From the NCBI RefSeq assembly GCF_900582195.1, contig NZ_UTHA01000029.1, forward strand, positions 62,001 to 126,000: a stretch of DNA of 64,000 bases, in the 5' to 3' direction. The stretch's first letter is position 1, and each line of letters begins with the position of its first letter. The notes under the pieces were generated by a model. It had not been told where the DNA came from and ran no database searches. It saw only the letters and a list, made by a program, of their open reading frames with translations. The stretch is from Pseudomonas viridiflava (lineage in GTDB: Bacteria > Pseudomonadota > Gammaproteobacteria > Pseudomonadales > Pseudomonadaceae). Both the position numbers and the translations under genes were made by a program. Shown here piece after piece: positions 55,961-64,000 of this stretch.

Positions 55961-56760
55961 TATTGAGTGACGTCAGCGTTGAAGTACTTCTCGGACAGCT
56001 TCTTCAGCGTGCCGTCGGCGCGCAGTTCGTCGAGAGCTTTGTTCACGGCCGCCAGCAGTTCAGGTTCGCCTTTGCGCAAGGCAATACCGGATTCCTGACG
56101 CGAGAAGGCTTCACCGGCAGCGACGGTTTTCGGCGCTTTCTTGGCGTATTCCAGAGCGGCCAGACGGTCAATCAGGATGGCGTCGGTGCGGCCGTTGTTC
56201 AGGTCGGCGAACTTGGTTGGATCATCGTCGTAAGTACGGACGTCGGCGCCCGGGACGTTGGCGCGGACCCATTGTTCATAGTTGGTGCCCAGGCCGACAC
56301 CGACTTTTTTGCCGGACAGGTCGGCGGCGGTCTTGATGTTCAGCGCGGCTTCTTTGCTCTTCAGCACCAGCGCCTGAATCCCGGAAACGGTGTACGGCTC
56401 GGAGAAGTCATACTTCTTCTTGCGCTCTTCGGAGATGGTCACCTGGTTGATCACGACGTCGAGGCGCTTGGATTCCAGCGCAGCGAGGATGCCGTCCCAC
56501 TTGGTCGGCTGAACCTTGGCTTTGACACCAAGCTTTTGCGCCAGCGCCTCGGAGAGTTCGACTTCAAAACCGGACAGTTTGCCGTCGGCATCGACGAAGC
56601 TGAACGGTGGGTAAGTGCCTTCCAGGCCGACGTTGATAACGCCTTTGTCCTTGATCTGTTGCAGCTGCTCACCGGCCACTGCCTGGCCGATCAGACCGGC
56701 GCTCAGCGCCAGGCCCAGCGAACCCACCAGCAGGTTGCGACGTAGTGCGGAAAAATTCAT
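55960..56760 (-). CDS. tcyJ: Cystine ABC transporter substrate-binding protein TcyJ (FliY-like)
   Basis: ATG 56760 (AGGGG upstream) gives 266 residues, the length I recall for E. coli FliY/TcyJ. A signal peptide with cleavage near residue 29 (AVA-G) precedes an SBP_bac_3 domain. The domain shows INVGLEGTYPPFSFVDADGKLSGFEVELSEAL, RLDVVINQVTISEERKKKYDFSEPY and GVGLGTNYEQWVR (segments). It captures L-cystine, and possibly related diamino acids, in the periplasm. It is first in tcyJ-tcyL-tcyN. The 229-bp AT-rich upstream region before dcyD has no obvious CysB-type TTATTCC word. Confidence 0.9.
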   Translation of the reverse strand: MNFSALRRNLLVGSLGLALSAGLIGQAVAGEQLQQIKDKGVINVGLEGTYPPFSFVDADGKLSGFEVELSEALAQKLGVKAKVQPTKWDGILAALESKRLDVVINQVTISEERKKKYDFSEPYTVSGIQALVLKSKEAALNIKTAADLSGKKVGVGLGTNYEQWVRANVPGADVRTYDDDPTKFADLNNGRTDAILIDRLAALEYAKKAPKTVAAGEAFSRQESGIALRKGEPELLAAVNKALDELRADGTLKKLSEKYFNADVTQ

Positions 56761-56955
56761 GACAAGCCCCTGTGTTTTCTTATGGAAGACGCTTAAGGAA
56801 AGTTGGCGAATGGGTGATTCGTGCGCCTGCGTCATCGTGCCCTAAAGCAGCTTATGCGTCTTGCGCGAAATTCGCCTGCGGCGAGACTATAAGATGTCTG
56901 CTTTAGACTTGAAAATACTTAATATTTAACTTGTTAGATCCTATTGGACTATGAG

Positions 56956-56985
56956 GATCGTCCCCACGCAGGGCGTGGGAACGAT
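56956..56985. repeat. 30-bp palindrome of the GATCGTTCCCACGC family (diverged)
   Basis: GATCGTCCCCACGC, a short loop and GCGTGGGAACGAT form an imperfect hairpin just after the dcyD stop codon. Confidence 0.8.
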
Positions 56986-56989
56986 TTCC

Positions 56990-57982
56990 CTAGAGGAAAT
57001 CCTTATAGGCAAACAACGCTGGCGCCCCACCGGTATGCAGGAAGATGATCGGGCCTTCATTGAAGCGCTGACGGCCAATGCCGTCGAGCAAACCAGCCAT
57101 CGCCTTGCCGGTGTACACCGGATCGAGCAACACCGCTTCCTGACTCGCCAGCAACTTCACCGCCGCCAGCGTCCCGGCATTCGGCTCGCCATAACGCGGG
57201 CCAAAATATTCGTCCCACAACTCGACCTTGAAACTGGCCGGCAGTTCGACACCGAGCAGCTGCGCCGTGCGTTCGGCCAGTCCCTGAACCTTCGGTCGCT
57301 GATCTTCTTCGCTGCGCGAAACCGTCACGCCGATCACTGGCAATTGCGGCAACACTTCGCTCAACGCCAATGCCAGACCGCTGTGCGTCCCGGCACTGCC
57401 CGACGCCAGAACCACTGCGGCGAACTCTAGTCCGGTGTCCTTGATCTGCTCGGCCAGTTCCAGACCGGCACGCACATAACCCAGGGCACCGAGCGCATTG
57501 GAGCCACCGATCGGCACCCGATAAGGCTTCTTGCCGTTGCTTTGCAAGCGCACGGCGAGGGCGGCCAGTTGTTCGTCGGCGTTGTCGAGGTTGTCGACCA
57601 ACTCGACCTTGGTGTCAAAAAGATCCAGCAGCAGGCGGTTGCCGTTGCCGGTGTAATTGCTGTCGTCGGTGCCCAATGGATTTTCCAGCAGCGCCACGCA
57701 ACCCAGGCCCAATCTGGCGGCCAGGGCGGCGGTCTGGCGAACGTGGTTCGACTGCAGCGCACCGGCGGTGATCAGCGTGTCGGCGCCTTGTGCGAGGGCG
57801 TCGGCGGCGAGGTATTCGAGCTTGCGCAGCTTGTTGCCGCCCATGGCCAGCGGCGTCAGGTCATCGCGCTTGATGTACACCTCGCGGCCGAGCCAGGTGG
57901 ACAGACGTTCGAGTTTTTCCAGTGGCGTCGGCTGGCCGAGCAGGTCGAGACGGTTAAAGCGGTCCAGCTGTTGTTTGATCAT
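56990..57982 (-). CDS. dcyD: D-cysteine desulfhydrase (PLP-dependent)
   Basis: ATG 57982 begins [20 protein letters not shown] and gives 330 residues, matching DcyD (about 328). It is a fold-type II PLP enzyme with Lys51 ([12 protein letters not shown]) as the PLP lysine, [12 protein letters not shown] near 77-88 and [12 protein letters not shown] near 192-203 as the phosphate-binding loop. It cleaves D-cysteine to pyruvate, ammonia and sulfide, detoxifying it and freeing sulfur. ACC-deaminase-like activity is an alternative in this superfamily. It lies upstream of tcyJLN on the same strand and is divergent from epsC. Confidence 0.9.
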   Translation of the reverse strand: MIKQQLDRFNRLDLLGQPTPLEKLERLSTWLGREVYIKRDDLTPLAMGGNKLRKLEYLAADALAQGADTLITAGALQSNHVRQTAALAARLGLGCVALLENPLGTDDSNYTGNGNRLLLDLFDTKVELVDNLDNADEQLAALAVRLQSNGKKPYRVPIGGSNALGALGYVRAGLELAEQIKDTGLEFAAVVLASGSAGTHSGLALALSEVLPQLPVIGVTVSRSEEDQRPKVQGLAERTAQLLGVELPASFKVELWDEYFGPRYGEPNAGTLAAVKLLASQEAVLLDPVYTGKAMAGLLDGIGRQRFNEGPIIFLHTGGAPALFAYKDFL

Positions 57983-58172
57983 GAGTCCGTACTGGCGGAG
58001 GAAGATGAAAGGACTATAGGCACGCGCTTTTGCTGGGGCAACCGTGGATCGCTTATAGCCAAATGAACTGAGGCCAGCACTATCGGTTCTTAATTCGCTC
58101 TCGTGAGCATGCCGTAAAGTAGTCGCCGTTGACGCGGCCAGACAGTCCGGCCGCCCGTGAGGAGTCTTTACC

Positions 58173-59099
58173 GTGAGCGAGCGTTCCAGCCATTGGCAAT
58201 TGCAGACCATCGTCAGCCAACTGCGCAGCGCGCGGGATCAGTGGCGGGCACAGAACGGCCGGGCATCCGGCGAGCAGGGTGGTCGCGAGCTACCGTCGCG
58301 GGCAGCGATGGCGGAGATTCTTGAAGCGTTGTGCGGCGCGTTGTTCCCGATGCGTCTGGGGCCGGTGGATCTGCGTGAAGAGAGTGAAGATTTCTACGTC
58401 GGCCACACCCTCGATGTCGCCCTGAATGCCTTGTTGGCGCAGACCCGCCTGGAGCTGCGCTACGTCGCCCGCCACAGTGCGCAGGCCGACACCGAAGTCG
58501 AAGCCCGCGCGATCCGGATCGTGCAGGATTTTGCCCTCGCATTGCCGGGCCTGCGTACGCTGCTCGACACCGATGTGCTGGCCGCTTATCACGGTGACCC
58601 GGCGGCGCGCAGTGTCGATGAAGTGCTGCTGTGCTACCCGGGGATTCTCGCGGTGATTCATCATCGCCTCGCGCATCATTTGTATCGCGCCGGGTTGCCG
58701 CTGCTGGCACGGATCAGTGCGGAGATCGCGCATTCGGCGACCGGTATCGATATCCATCCGGGGGCGCAGATTGGCCGGAGCTTCTTTATCGATCACGGCA
58801 CGGGTGTGGTGATCGGCGAGACGGCGATCATTGGTGAGCGTGTGCGGATTTATCAGGCCGTTACCTTGGGCGCCAAGCGCTTCCCGGCGGATGAGGACGG
58901 GCAGTTGCAGAAAGGCCATCCACGTCATCCGATCGTTGAAGATGACGTGGTGATTTATGCCGGGGCGACGATTCTCGGGCGGATCACCATCGGCAAGGGG
59001 TCGACCATTGGCGGCAATGTGTGGCTGACGAGGAGTGTGCCGGCGGGGTGCAATTTGACCCAGGCGAATTTGCAGCATGATGACGGGACGCAGAAGTAG
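58173..59099 (+). CDS. epsC: Serine O-acetyltransferase EpsC (CysE family)
   Basis: Translation starts at GTG 58173, preceded by GAGGAG; the product is 308 residues. An N-terminal helical domain (about 1-150) is followed by left-handed beta-helix hexapeptide repeats (about 190-290). These include [42 protein letters not shown], described as one region, with catalytic His in FIDHGTG. It makes O-acetylserine, the carbon acceptor for cysteine synthesis and the precursor of the CysB inducer N-acetylserine. Adjacent dcyD and cystine import genes make this a cysteine-metabolism locus. Confidence 0.92.
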   Translation: MSERSSHWQLQTIVSQLRSARDQWRAQNGRASGEQGGRELPSRAAMAEILEALCGALFPMRLGPVDLREESEDFYVGHTLDVALNALLAQTRLELRYVARHSAQADTEVEARAIRIVQDFALALPGLRTLLDTDVLAAYHGDPAARSVDEVLLCYPGILAVIHHRLAHHLYRAGLPLLARISAEIAHSATGIDIHPGAQIGRSFFIDHGTGVVIGETAIIGERVRIYQAVTLGAKRFPADEDGQLQKGHPRHPIVEDDVVIYAGATILGRITIGKGSTIGGNVWLTRSVPAGCNLTQANLQHDDGTQK

Positions 59100-59131
59100 G
59101 CTTCTGAATTTGCTTCGCGGCGGTTGACCTC

Positions 59132-59196
59132 TTCGCGAGCAAGCTCGCTCCCACAATGGAATGCATTTCAAATGTGGGAGCGAGCTTGCTCGCGAA
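59132..59196. repeat. REP doublet 7 (R..F pair)
   Basis: Reverse unit 59132-59154 and forward unit 59174-59196, after epsC. The rest of 59197-59339 is non-coding AT-rich spacer with no further motif seen. Confidence 0.9.
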
Positions 59197-59339
59197 TGGT
59201 TTTCAGGCAAATCGAGATAATGGCCTTCAGCTAATTCTCAACTGAACGAATCCTCCCAAACCCGCGTCATACCTCTCCTTGAGCTAGCGTAGGAAAACTA
59301 CCGCCTAGCCGTACGATTAGTCCTTACCACCCTATCCAT

Positions 59340-59369
59340 GTTTAACTTGAACGTTCATTCAAGTTAAAC
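59340..59369 (+). promoter_or_regulatory. BetI-type operator upstream of betT
   Basis: A 30-bp inverted repeat with 12-bp perfect arms (GTTTAACTTGAA / TTCAAGTTAAAC) and spacer CGTTCA. The core TTGAACGTTCATTCAA resembles the BetI-binding element of bet promoters. It lies about 91 bp before the betT start, consistent with choline-responsive repression. Confidence 0.75.
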
Positions 59370-59460
59370 CGGTGGTTCGCTGCCCGCTCACAACAGGAGG
59401 CTTGCCTTTGCTGAGTCCGATCATTTCAGCCACGTTTCAACCCCTCGAGGTGCACGTTTC

Positions 59461-61461
59461 ATGAGTGCATCGTCCACCCCCGCCAGCGGTCTGGTACGCA
59501 TGAATCCGCCGGTGTTCTACTTCGCCGCGACGGTCATTCTGCTGTTTGGTCTCGTTGTTATCGCCATGCCTGAGCAGGCCGGTGCCTGGCTGCTGGAAGC
59601 GCAAAACTGGGCGGCCAATACGGTCGGCTGGTACTACATGCTCGCGATGACCCTGTATCTGGTCTTCGTGGTGGTCACCGCCTTATCCGGCTACGGCAAG
59701 ATAAAACTCGGTGCCGACCACGACGAGCCCGAATTCAGTTACCTGTCCTGGGCCGGTATGCTGTTCGCCGCCGGGATCAGCATCACGCTGTTTTTCTTTT
59801 GCGTCTCTGAACCGCTGACTCATATGCTCCAGCCACCGCAAGGCGAGGCGGGCACCGCGGATGCGGCGCGCCAGGCCATGCAGATTCTGTTTCTGCACTG
59901 GGGCCTGCATGGCTGGGGTGTTTTCGCTTTCGTCGGCATGGCGTTGGCTTATTTCGCTTACCGCCACAACCTGCCGCTGGCACTGCGTTCGGCGCTGTAT
60001 CCGCTGATTGGCAAACGCATCAACGGCCCGATCGGTTATGCAGTGGACGGCTTCGGCATCATCGCCACGGTATTCGGTCTGGGCGCCGACATGGGCTTTG
60101 GGGTGCTGCACCTCAACTCCGGTCTCGATTACCTGTTCGGCATCGCCCACACCCAGTGGATTCAGGTTGGCCTGATCACGCTGATGATGAGCGCGGCAAT
60201 CATCGTGGCCGTCTCCGGCGTCGATAAAGGCGTGCGTGTGATGTCCGACATCAACATGCTGCTGGCCTGTGCGCTGCTGCTGTTCGTGTTGTTCGCCGGG
60301 CCAACCCAGCACCTGCTCAACACCTTGATCCAGAACCTCGGTGACTACCTCGGCGCGTTGCCGATGAAGAGTTTCGACCTCTACGCCTACGACAAGCCGA
60401 GCGACTGGCTGGGTGGCTGGACAGTGTTCTACTGGGCCTGGTGGATTGCATGGTCGCCGTTTGTGGGCCTGTTCATTGCACGGATTTCCCGTGGCCGCAC
60501 CATCCGTGAATTCGTCTTCGGCGTGCTGTTGATTCCGCTCGGTTTTACCCTCGCGTGGATGTCGATCTTCGGCAACAGCGCGCTGGATCAAGTGCTCAAT
60601 CACGGCATGAGCGCATTGGGCATGTCGGCCATCGACAATCCGTCGATGAGCATTTACCTGCTGCTGGAAACCTACCCGTGGAGCAAAACCGTCATCGCTG
60701 TGACGGTGTTTATCAGCTTCGTGTTCTTCGTGACGTCTGCCGACTCCGGCACCGTGGTGCTCTCGACCTTGTCGGCCAAGGGTGGCAACCCAGACGAAGA
60801 TGGGCCGAAATGGCTGCGGGTGTTCTGGGGCGCGATGACGGCGCTGATCACCAGTGCGTTGCTGTTCTCCGGCAGCATTGATGCACTGAAGTCGGCGGTG
60901 GTACTGACCTCGTTGCCGTTCTCGCTGATTCTGTTGCTGATGATGTGGGGGCTGCACAAGGCGTTCTATCTGGAGTCGCAGAAGCAGATCGCGCAGTTGC
61001 ATTCGCTGGCACCGGTCTCCGGTTCGCGGCGCGGCACCGGTGGCTGGCGTCAGCGTCTGAGCCAGGCCGTGCACTTCCCGTCGCGTGACGAGGTGTACCG
61101 CTTCATGGACACCACGGTGCGTCCGGCAATTGAAGAAGTGACGGCGGTGTTTGTCGAGAAGGGCTTGAACGTGGTCACGCAGCCGGACCCGGCGCACGAC
61201 AACATCAGCCTGGAAATCGGCCACGGCGAGCAGCATCCGTTCATCTACCAAGTGCAGATGCGCGGCTACTTCACGCCGTCGTTCGCGCGTGGCGGCATGG
61301 GCTCGAAGCAGCTCAACAATCGCCGTTACTACCGCGCCGAAGTGCACCTGAGCGAGGGCAGTCAGGACTACGATCTGGTCGGCTACACCAAAGAGCAGAT
61401 CATCAACGATATCCTCGACCAGTACGAACGCCACATGCAGTTCCTGCATCTGGTGCGTTGA
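59461..61461 (+). CDS. betT: Choline BCCT-family transporter BetT
   Basis: This 666-residue BCCT transporter has 12 predicted TM helices in residues about 15-510 and a long cytoplasmic C-terminal domain (about 515-666). The substrate-site signature of TM8 is FYWAWWIAWSPFVGLFIARISRGRTIREF (region near 320-348). The long tail, size and BetI-type operator fit BetT, which imports choline for glycine betaine synthesis and osmoprotection. betIBA is not in the window. Confidence 0.9.
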   Translation: MSASSTPASGLVRMNPPVFYFAATVILLFGLVVIAMPEQAGAWLLEAQNWAANTVGWYYMLAMTLYLVFVVVTALSGYGKIKLGADHDEPEFSYLSWAGMLFAAGISITLFFFCVSEPLTHMLQPPQGEAGTADAARQAMQILFLHWGLHGWGVFAFVGMALAYFAYRHNLPLALRSALYPLIGKRINGPIGYAVDGFGIIATVFGLGADMGFGVLHLNSGLDYLFGIAHTQWIQVGLITLMMSAAIIVAVSGVDKGVRVMSDINMLLACALLLFVLFAGPTQHLLNTLIQNLGDYLGALPMKSFDLYAYDKPSDWLGGWTVFYWAWWIAWSPFVGLFIARISRGRTIREFVFGVLLIPLGFTLAWMSIFGNSALDQVLNHGMSALGMSAIDNPSMSIYLLLETYPWSKTVIAVTVFISFVFFVTSADSGTVVLSTLSAKGGNPDEDGPKWLRVFWGAMTALITSALLFSGSIDALKSAVVLTSLPFSLILLLMMWGLHKAFYLESQKQIAQLHSLAPVSGSRRGTGGWRQRLSQAVHFPSRDEVYRFMDTTVRPAIEEVTAVFVEKGLNVVTQPDPAHDNISLEIGHGEQHPFIYQVQMRGYFTPSFARGGMGSKQLNNRRYYRAEVHLSEGSQDYDLVGYTKEQIINDILDQYERHMQFLHLVR

Positions 61462-61484
61462 ACGTTGGCTGGGCGCCGGGACGT

Positions 61485-61745
61485 TTACGACTCGGCGCTC
61501 AGCACCATGAACAACACCATCGCCGCCATCGGCACGCCGAATACCGCACTGCCAATCGCTATTTCCGATCCCACGGACTGGCCAGCGTGCACGACACCTA
61601 CCGCACCATTGATCACCGTCAATGCCAGCCACAGGGCGGCGAAGCCGTACGCCATGGTCTGGCGGCTGAAGCCGATTCGCTCGCCGATGTAGAGCATCAG
61701 AGCGAGCAGGACCAGGCCGAAGAAAATGATGATGGCGGTGTGCAT
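61485..61745 (-). CDS. Small integral membrane protein, three TM segments
   Basis: ATG 61745 begins MHTAIIIFFGLVLLALMLYI and gives 86 residues. Three hydrophobic segments (about 3-20, 32-50, 63-82) are joined by short loops (GERIGFSRQTMAYGFAALW; HAGQSVGSEI). No family is assigned with confidence; conserved small membrane proteins of this form are common in Pseudomonas. It is convergent with betT. The ribosome-binding site is weak. Longer upstream frames run through the REP elements and are rejected. Confidence 0.65.
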   Translation of the reverse strand: MHTAIIIFFGLVLLALMLYIGERIGFSRQTMAYGFAALWLALTVINGAVGVVHAGQSVGSEIAIGSAVFGVPMAAMVLFMVLSAES

Positions 61746-61788
61746 GGGGCGTTCTGCCTGATGGAGGTGCAGTGCCGGGAAGAGCCCC

Positions 61789-61878
61789 TTCGCGAGCAGG
61801 CTTGCTCCCACAATGGATCTCGGCTGGGCATAAATTTCATGTACACAGCAAATCCCTGTGGGCGAGCCTGCTCGCGAA
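61789..61878. repeat. REP doublet 8/9 (R..F pair, degenerate)
   Basis: Reverse unit 61789-61811 (with TTGCTCC in place of CGCTCC) and forward unit 61858-61878, which lacks two bases. Degeneration suggests an older insertion. Confidence 0.85.
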
Positions 61879-62104
61879 AGGGCCACCTCCGTGTCAGTTA
61901 GAGCATAGCCAATCCCGCCCCCGCCACTGCCCATCCTGCTTCTCCACTGGACACATTTTGCGACTCCTGCACAGAGTTTGGCCGGTGACGTGTTTTTCTT
62001 GCTGGCCCGCGCCTGCCGTTGATCTGTCCCATCACCGAGAATTTGTTCAGTGAGCTAGTATTTATCCAGGTGTGTATCGTGTGTATAGAAGCCAACTGCT
62101 TCAC
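61879..62104. other. Spacer upstream of hicAB, no gene supported
   Basis: All minus-strand frames are open over about 150 bp, but none has both a ribosome-binding site and a recognisable sequence. Near 62073-62090 the word TGTGTAT is repeated. Promoter elements for hicAB are expected here. Confidence 0.4.
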
Positions 62105-62123
62105 CTAGAGTAAATGGCTCTAG
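62105..62123 (+). promoter_or_regulatory. Candidate HicB autoregulatory operator
   Basis: CTAGAG-TAAATGG-CTCTAG is an inverted repeat with perfect 6-bp arms, 22 bp before the hicA start. HicB antitoxins with a C-terminal DNA-binding domain commonly bind such palindromes. Confidence 0.5.
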
Positions 62124-62144
62124 CTGTCGAACAGCGCAAAGGAA

Positions 62145-62327
62145 ATGCGCAGTCGGGAAATGATCAGGATGATCGAAGACGATGGTTGGTATCTGGTGGC
62201 AGTGAAAGGCAGCCACCACCAGTACAAGCATCCGCACAAGCCCGGAAGGGTGACGATCAAGCACCCTGATTCGGATCTGCCCAAGGGCACGATCAACAGT
62301 ATTTTGAAACAGGCGGGCTTGAAATGA
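62145..62327 (+). CDS. hicA: HicA-family mRNA interferase toxin
   Basis: This 60-residue double-stranded-RNA-binding-like domain contains the catalytic His of the family in KGSHHQYKHP (His24 or His25) and ends with PKGTINSILKQAGL. HicA cleaves mRNA when freed from HicB. AAAGGA precedes the ATG. It comes before the antitoxin, the usual hicAB order, with 59 bp to the hicB start I chose. Confidence 0.9.
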   Translation: MRSREMIRMIEDDGWYLVAVKGSHHQYKHPHKPGRVTIKHPDSDLPKGTINSILKQAGLK

Positions 62328-62386
62328 GGCCCGTTATTGGAAACGAAGGCCGTTTTATGGGCCGGTCAGAGGAAGGACTCACTCAT

Positions 62387-62788
62387 ATGAAATTCCCGGT
62401 CGTTCTGCACAAGGATGCCGACTCAGACTACGGAGTGATCATCCCGGATGTCCCGGGTTGTTTCTCCGCAGGTATTACCGTCGCTGAGGCGTTTGAAAAT
62501 ACTCAGGAAGCATTGGCGCTTCACTATGAGGGTTTGGTCGCCGACGGCGCGCCGTTACCGCAAGTGCGGGACATTGATGCTCATCTCGATAACCCGGATT
62601 ACGCGGGAGGGATCTGGGGCGTGGTCGATTTTGATATCACCCCGTATTTCGGCAAGTCAGTGCGTTTTAACGCCACATTGCCTGAGCAACTACTTGAGCG
62701 TATTGACCAGACAGTCCGCCGTGACCAGCGCTATCGATCCCGCTCCGGTTTCCTCGCGGCGGCCGCCTTGCGCGAACTGTCGGTATAG
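62387..62788 (+). CDS. hicB: HicB-family antitoxin
   Basis: ATG 62387 has GAGGAAGGA upstream; the longer frame starting before the hicA stop is less likely. The 133-residue protein has the RNase-H-like HicB N-terminal domain (FPVVLHKDADSDYGVIIPDVPGCFSAG, near 3-29). A C-terminal ribbon-helix-helix-type domain (RFNATLPEQLLERIDQTVRRDQRYRSRSGFLAAAAL, near 93-128) should bind its own promoter. It neutralises HicA by covering the active site. Confidence 0.9.
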   Translation: MKFPVVLHKDADSDYGVIIPDVPGCFSAGITVAEAFENTQEALALHYEGLVADGAPLPQVRDIDAHLDNPDYAGGIWGVVDFDITPYFGKSVRFNATLPEQLLERIDQTVRRDQRYRSRSGFLAAAALRELSV

Positions 62789-62793
62789 CGAAG

Positions 62794-63831
62794 TCAGGTG
62801 CTTTCGCGTTCGATGACCTGGCATTGCAGCAGGTTCAGACGTTGCACTTCGTCGCTCGGCAATACCCCAAGGCTTTCCAGTACGCGTGTTGCGGCCAGTA
62901 CACCGATCTCCAGCGCCGGTGGTTTGATGGTGCTCAGGCTGGGCAAAAGCATCTCGGCGAACGGGTAGTCGCCAAAGCCGAGAACGGCGCAGTCTTCGGG
63001 GATTTTCAAACCGGCGCGTTGTCCGGCCAGCAGGCCACCGGCAGCGAGATTGTCGTTCGCGAAGATGATTGCATCGGGGCGCGGTGAGGCGTTCATCAGG
63101 GCATCCATTGCCTGTTTGCCGGCCTCGAATGGTGCGCGATTAGCGTCGGGGGCGAAGACCCAGGGTTCCAGGCCGGATTCTTTTAAAGTCGCCGCGTAAC
63201 CGTCGCGGCGCTCCAGTGCGCTGAAGTCACCCGCAGCGCTGTTCTGCACGAAGGCAATGCGTCGGTAGCCTTTTCCCAGCAGATGTTTTGCCGCCTTCAC
63301 GCCCACTTCAAAATGCGAAAAACCAATCTGCATCGGCTCGCGATCCGGCTGGTAATCCCAGGTTTCAATCACCGGAATATCTGCCTCGGCGACCATCTTT
63401 TCCGTGCCAGCACTGTGAAAGTGACTGGTCAGCACCAGCGCCGCCGGCGACCAGCCGAGAAACGCACGCACGGCGTTTTCTTCTTGTTCAGTGCTGAAGT
63501 AACTCGACGCCAGCAACAGCTGATAACCATGCCGACTGAGGGTGTCGCTGAAGCCTTGAATGGTGTTGGCGAAGATCGGCCCGGAGATGTTCGGGATGAC
63601 CATGCCGACGATTTTCCCCCGTGCCGAGGCCAGCCCGCCGGCTACCAGATTCGGCACATAACCCAGCTCCGCCACCACCGCCGCAATCCGCTCGCGGCGC
63701 TCGGGCGAAACCTGTTCGGGCTGATTGAAATAGCGCGACACGGTGATTGCCGAAACCCCGGCCTCATGCGCCACCGCATTCAGGGTCACGCGTCCGGCGC
63801 CACGGCGTTTGCGGGGTTTTTCTTCGCTCAA
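62794..63831 (-). CDS. LacI-family regulator (GntR-like, gluconate type)
   Basis: This 345-residue protein has an N-terminal HTH (VTLNAVAHEAGVSAITVSRYF, residues about 15-35), a hinge helix (LVAGGLASAR) and a sugar-binding core with GMVIPNISGPIFANTIQGF, LGWSPAALVLTSHFH and AIIFANDNLAAGGLLAGQRAG. The HTH and the VSPERRERIAAVVAELGYVPN segment resemble E. coli GntR/IdnR. A gluconate or related sugar-acid effector is likely but unproven. It is convergent with hicB. A palindrome 88 bp upstream may be its operator. Confidence 0.82.
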   Translation of the reverse strand: MSEEKPRKRRGAGRVTLNAVAHEAGVSAITVSRYFNQPEQVSPERRERIAAVVAELGYVPNLVAGGLASARGKIVGMVIPNISGPIFANTIQGFSDTLSRHGYQLLLASSYFSTEQEENAVRAFLGWSPAALVLTSHFHSAGTEKMVAEADIPVIETWDYQPDREPMQIGFSHFEVGVKAAKHLLGKGYRRIAFVQNSAAGDFSALERRDGYAATLKESGLEPWVFAPDANRAPFEAGKQAMDALMNASPRPDAIIFANDNLAAGGLLAGQRAGLKIPEDCAVLGFGDYPFAEMLLPSLSTIKPPALEIGVLAATRVLESLGVLPSDEVQRLNLLQCQVIEREST

Positions 63832-63918
63832 GGGTCGGTCCTTCTTAAAAACAAAATCGCATATAAAAGTAATTTTTCAGTATTGGACGCTCTATGCGTG
63901 TCTTGCCAATACTCTTGA

Positions 63919-63932
63919 TGGTAGCGCTAACA
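63919..63932. promoter_or_regulatory. Candidate LacI-family operator
   Basis: TGGTAGCGCTAACA is a palindrome centred on AGCGCT with one mismatched pair, typical of LacI-family operators. It lies upstream of the GntR-like gene and may also serve a divergent gene beyond the right edge. An ATG at 63963 opens a frame that leaves the window after 12 codons, too short to name. Confidence 0.55.
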
Positions 63933-64000
63933 AAGCGCGCTGTCTGCTACTCGCTCGAGCGAATGCCCAAGACACCGATTCAGGCGCTGTCGTCGCAGAA

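Noticed and set aside
59683..61632. 649-codon minus-strand open frame opposite betT
   Set aside because: It is a His/Arg/Gln-rich shadow of the betT coding sequence in high-GC DNA, with no start signal or recognisable domain.
61746..61934. N-terminal extension of the small membrane protein gene through a REP doublet
   Set aside because: Translated REP sequence is not protein-like; the internal ATG at 61745 starts the hydrophobic protein cleanly.

Overview
The window looks like a chromosomal segment of a Pseudomonas of the P. fluorescens group. The evidence is its GC-rich, strongly biased codon use, the nine scattered GTGGGAGCGAGC-type REP doublets, the larger dispersed palindromic repeats, and genes with close Pseudomonas relatives (atsA, atsBC, atsK, TriABC-like efflux, SfnB-type flavoproteins, betT). 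I see no rRNA, tRNA, CRISPR array, phage or intact insertion sequence.

Most of the segment is a sulfur-acquisition region. From 1 to 4.2 kb lie the end of oscA and the sulfate importer sbp-cysTWA. From 11.3 to 25.6 kb is a sulfate-ester scavenging island: arylsulfatase AtsA, the sulfate-ester importer AtsRBC, the 2-oxoglutarate-dependent alkylsulfatase AtsK, a second formylglycine sulfatase, two paralogous LysR regulators, a TonB-dependent receptor and an arylsulfotransferase-like protein. A small unrecognised beta-rich protein follows (25.8 kb), then a dedicated tonB-exbB-exbD set (26.5-28.5 kb) that could energise the receptor. From 28.7 to 34.7 kb are an RBBP9-like hydrolase, a minimal sigma-54 activator without an HTH, an orphan MetQ-like binding protein and a polar amino-acid importer. 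From 46.5 to 53.0 kb are metI-metN-metQ, a DszA/SnaA-type flavin monooxygenase and two SfnB-type dehydrogenases. From 54.5 to 59.1 kb are a cystine importer (tcyNLJ), D-cysteine desulfhydrase and serine acetyltransferase. Together these import sulfate, sulfate esters, organosulfur compounds, methionine-like compounds and cystine, and feed cysteine synthesis. Recurrent TTATTCC/GGAATAA motifs upstream of several units suggest common CysB control.

Between these blocks are ordinary or accessory genes. They include a DUF962 membrane protein and a CRP-type regulator (4.3-5.6 kb), and a periplasmic hydroxyisourate hydrolase plus HbpS-like protein divergent from an HprRS-like two-component system with a palindromic box between them (5.7-8.8 kb). 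An AraC regulator faces a fatty-acid desaturase (8.9-11.1 kb). An AAA ATPase, a TriABC-like RND pump, a large glycoside-hydrolase-like exported protein, a methyltransferase and a putative HExxH metallopeptidase effector occupy 35.0-46.2 kb. The right end carries betT with a BetI-type palindrome, a small membrane protein, a hicAB toxin-antitoxin pair and a GntR-like LacI regulator with a candidate operator.

All functions are assigned from motifs, gene order and remembered family features; no database search was run.
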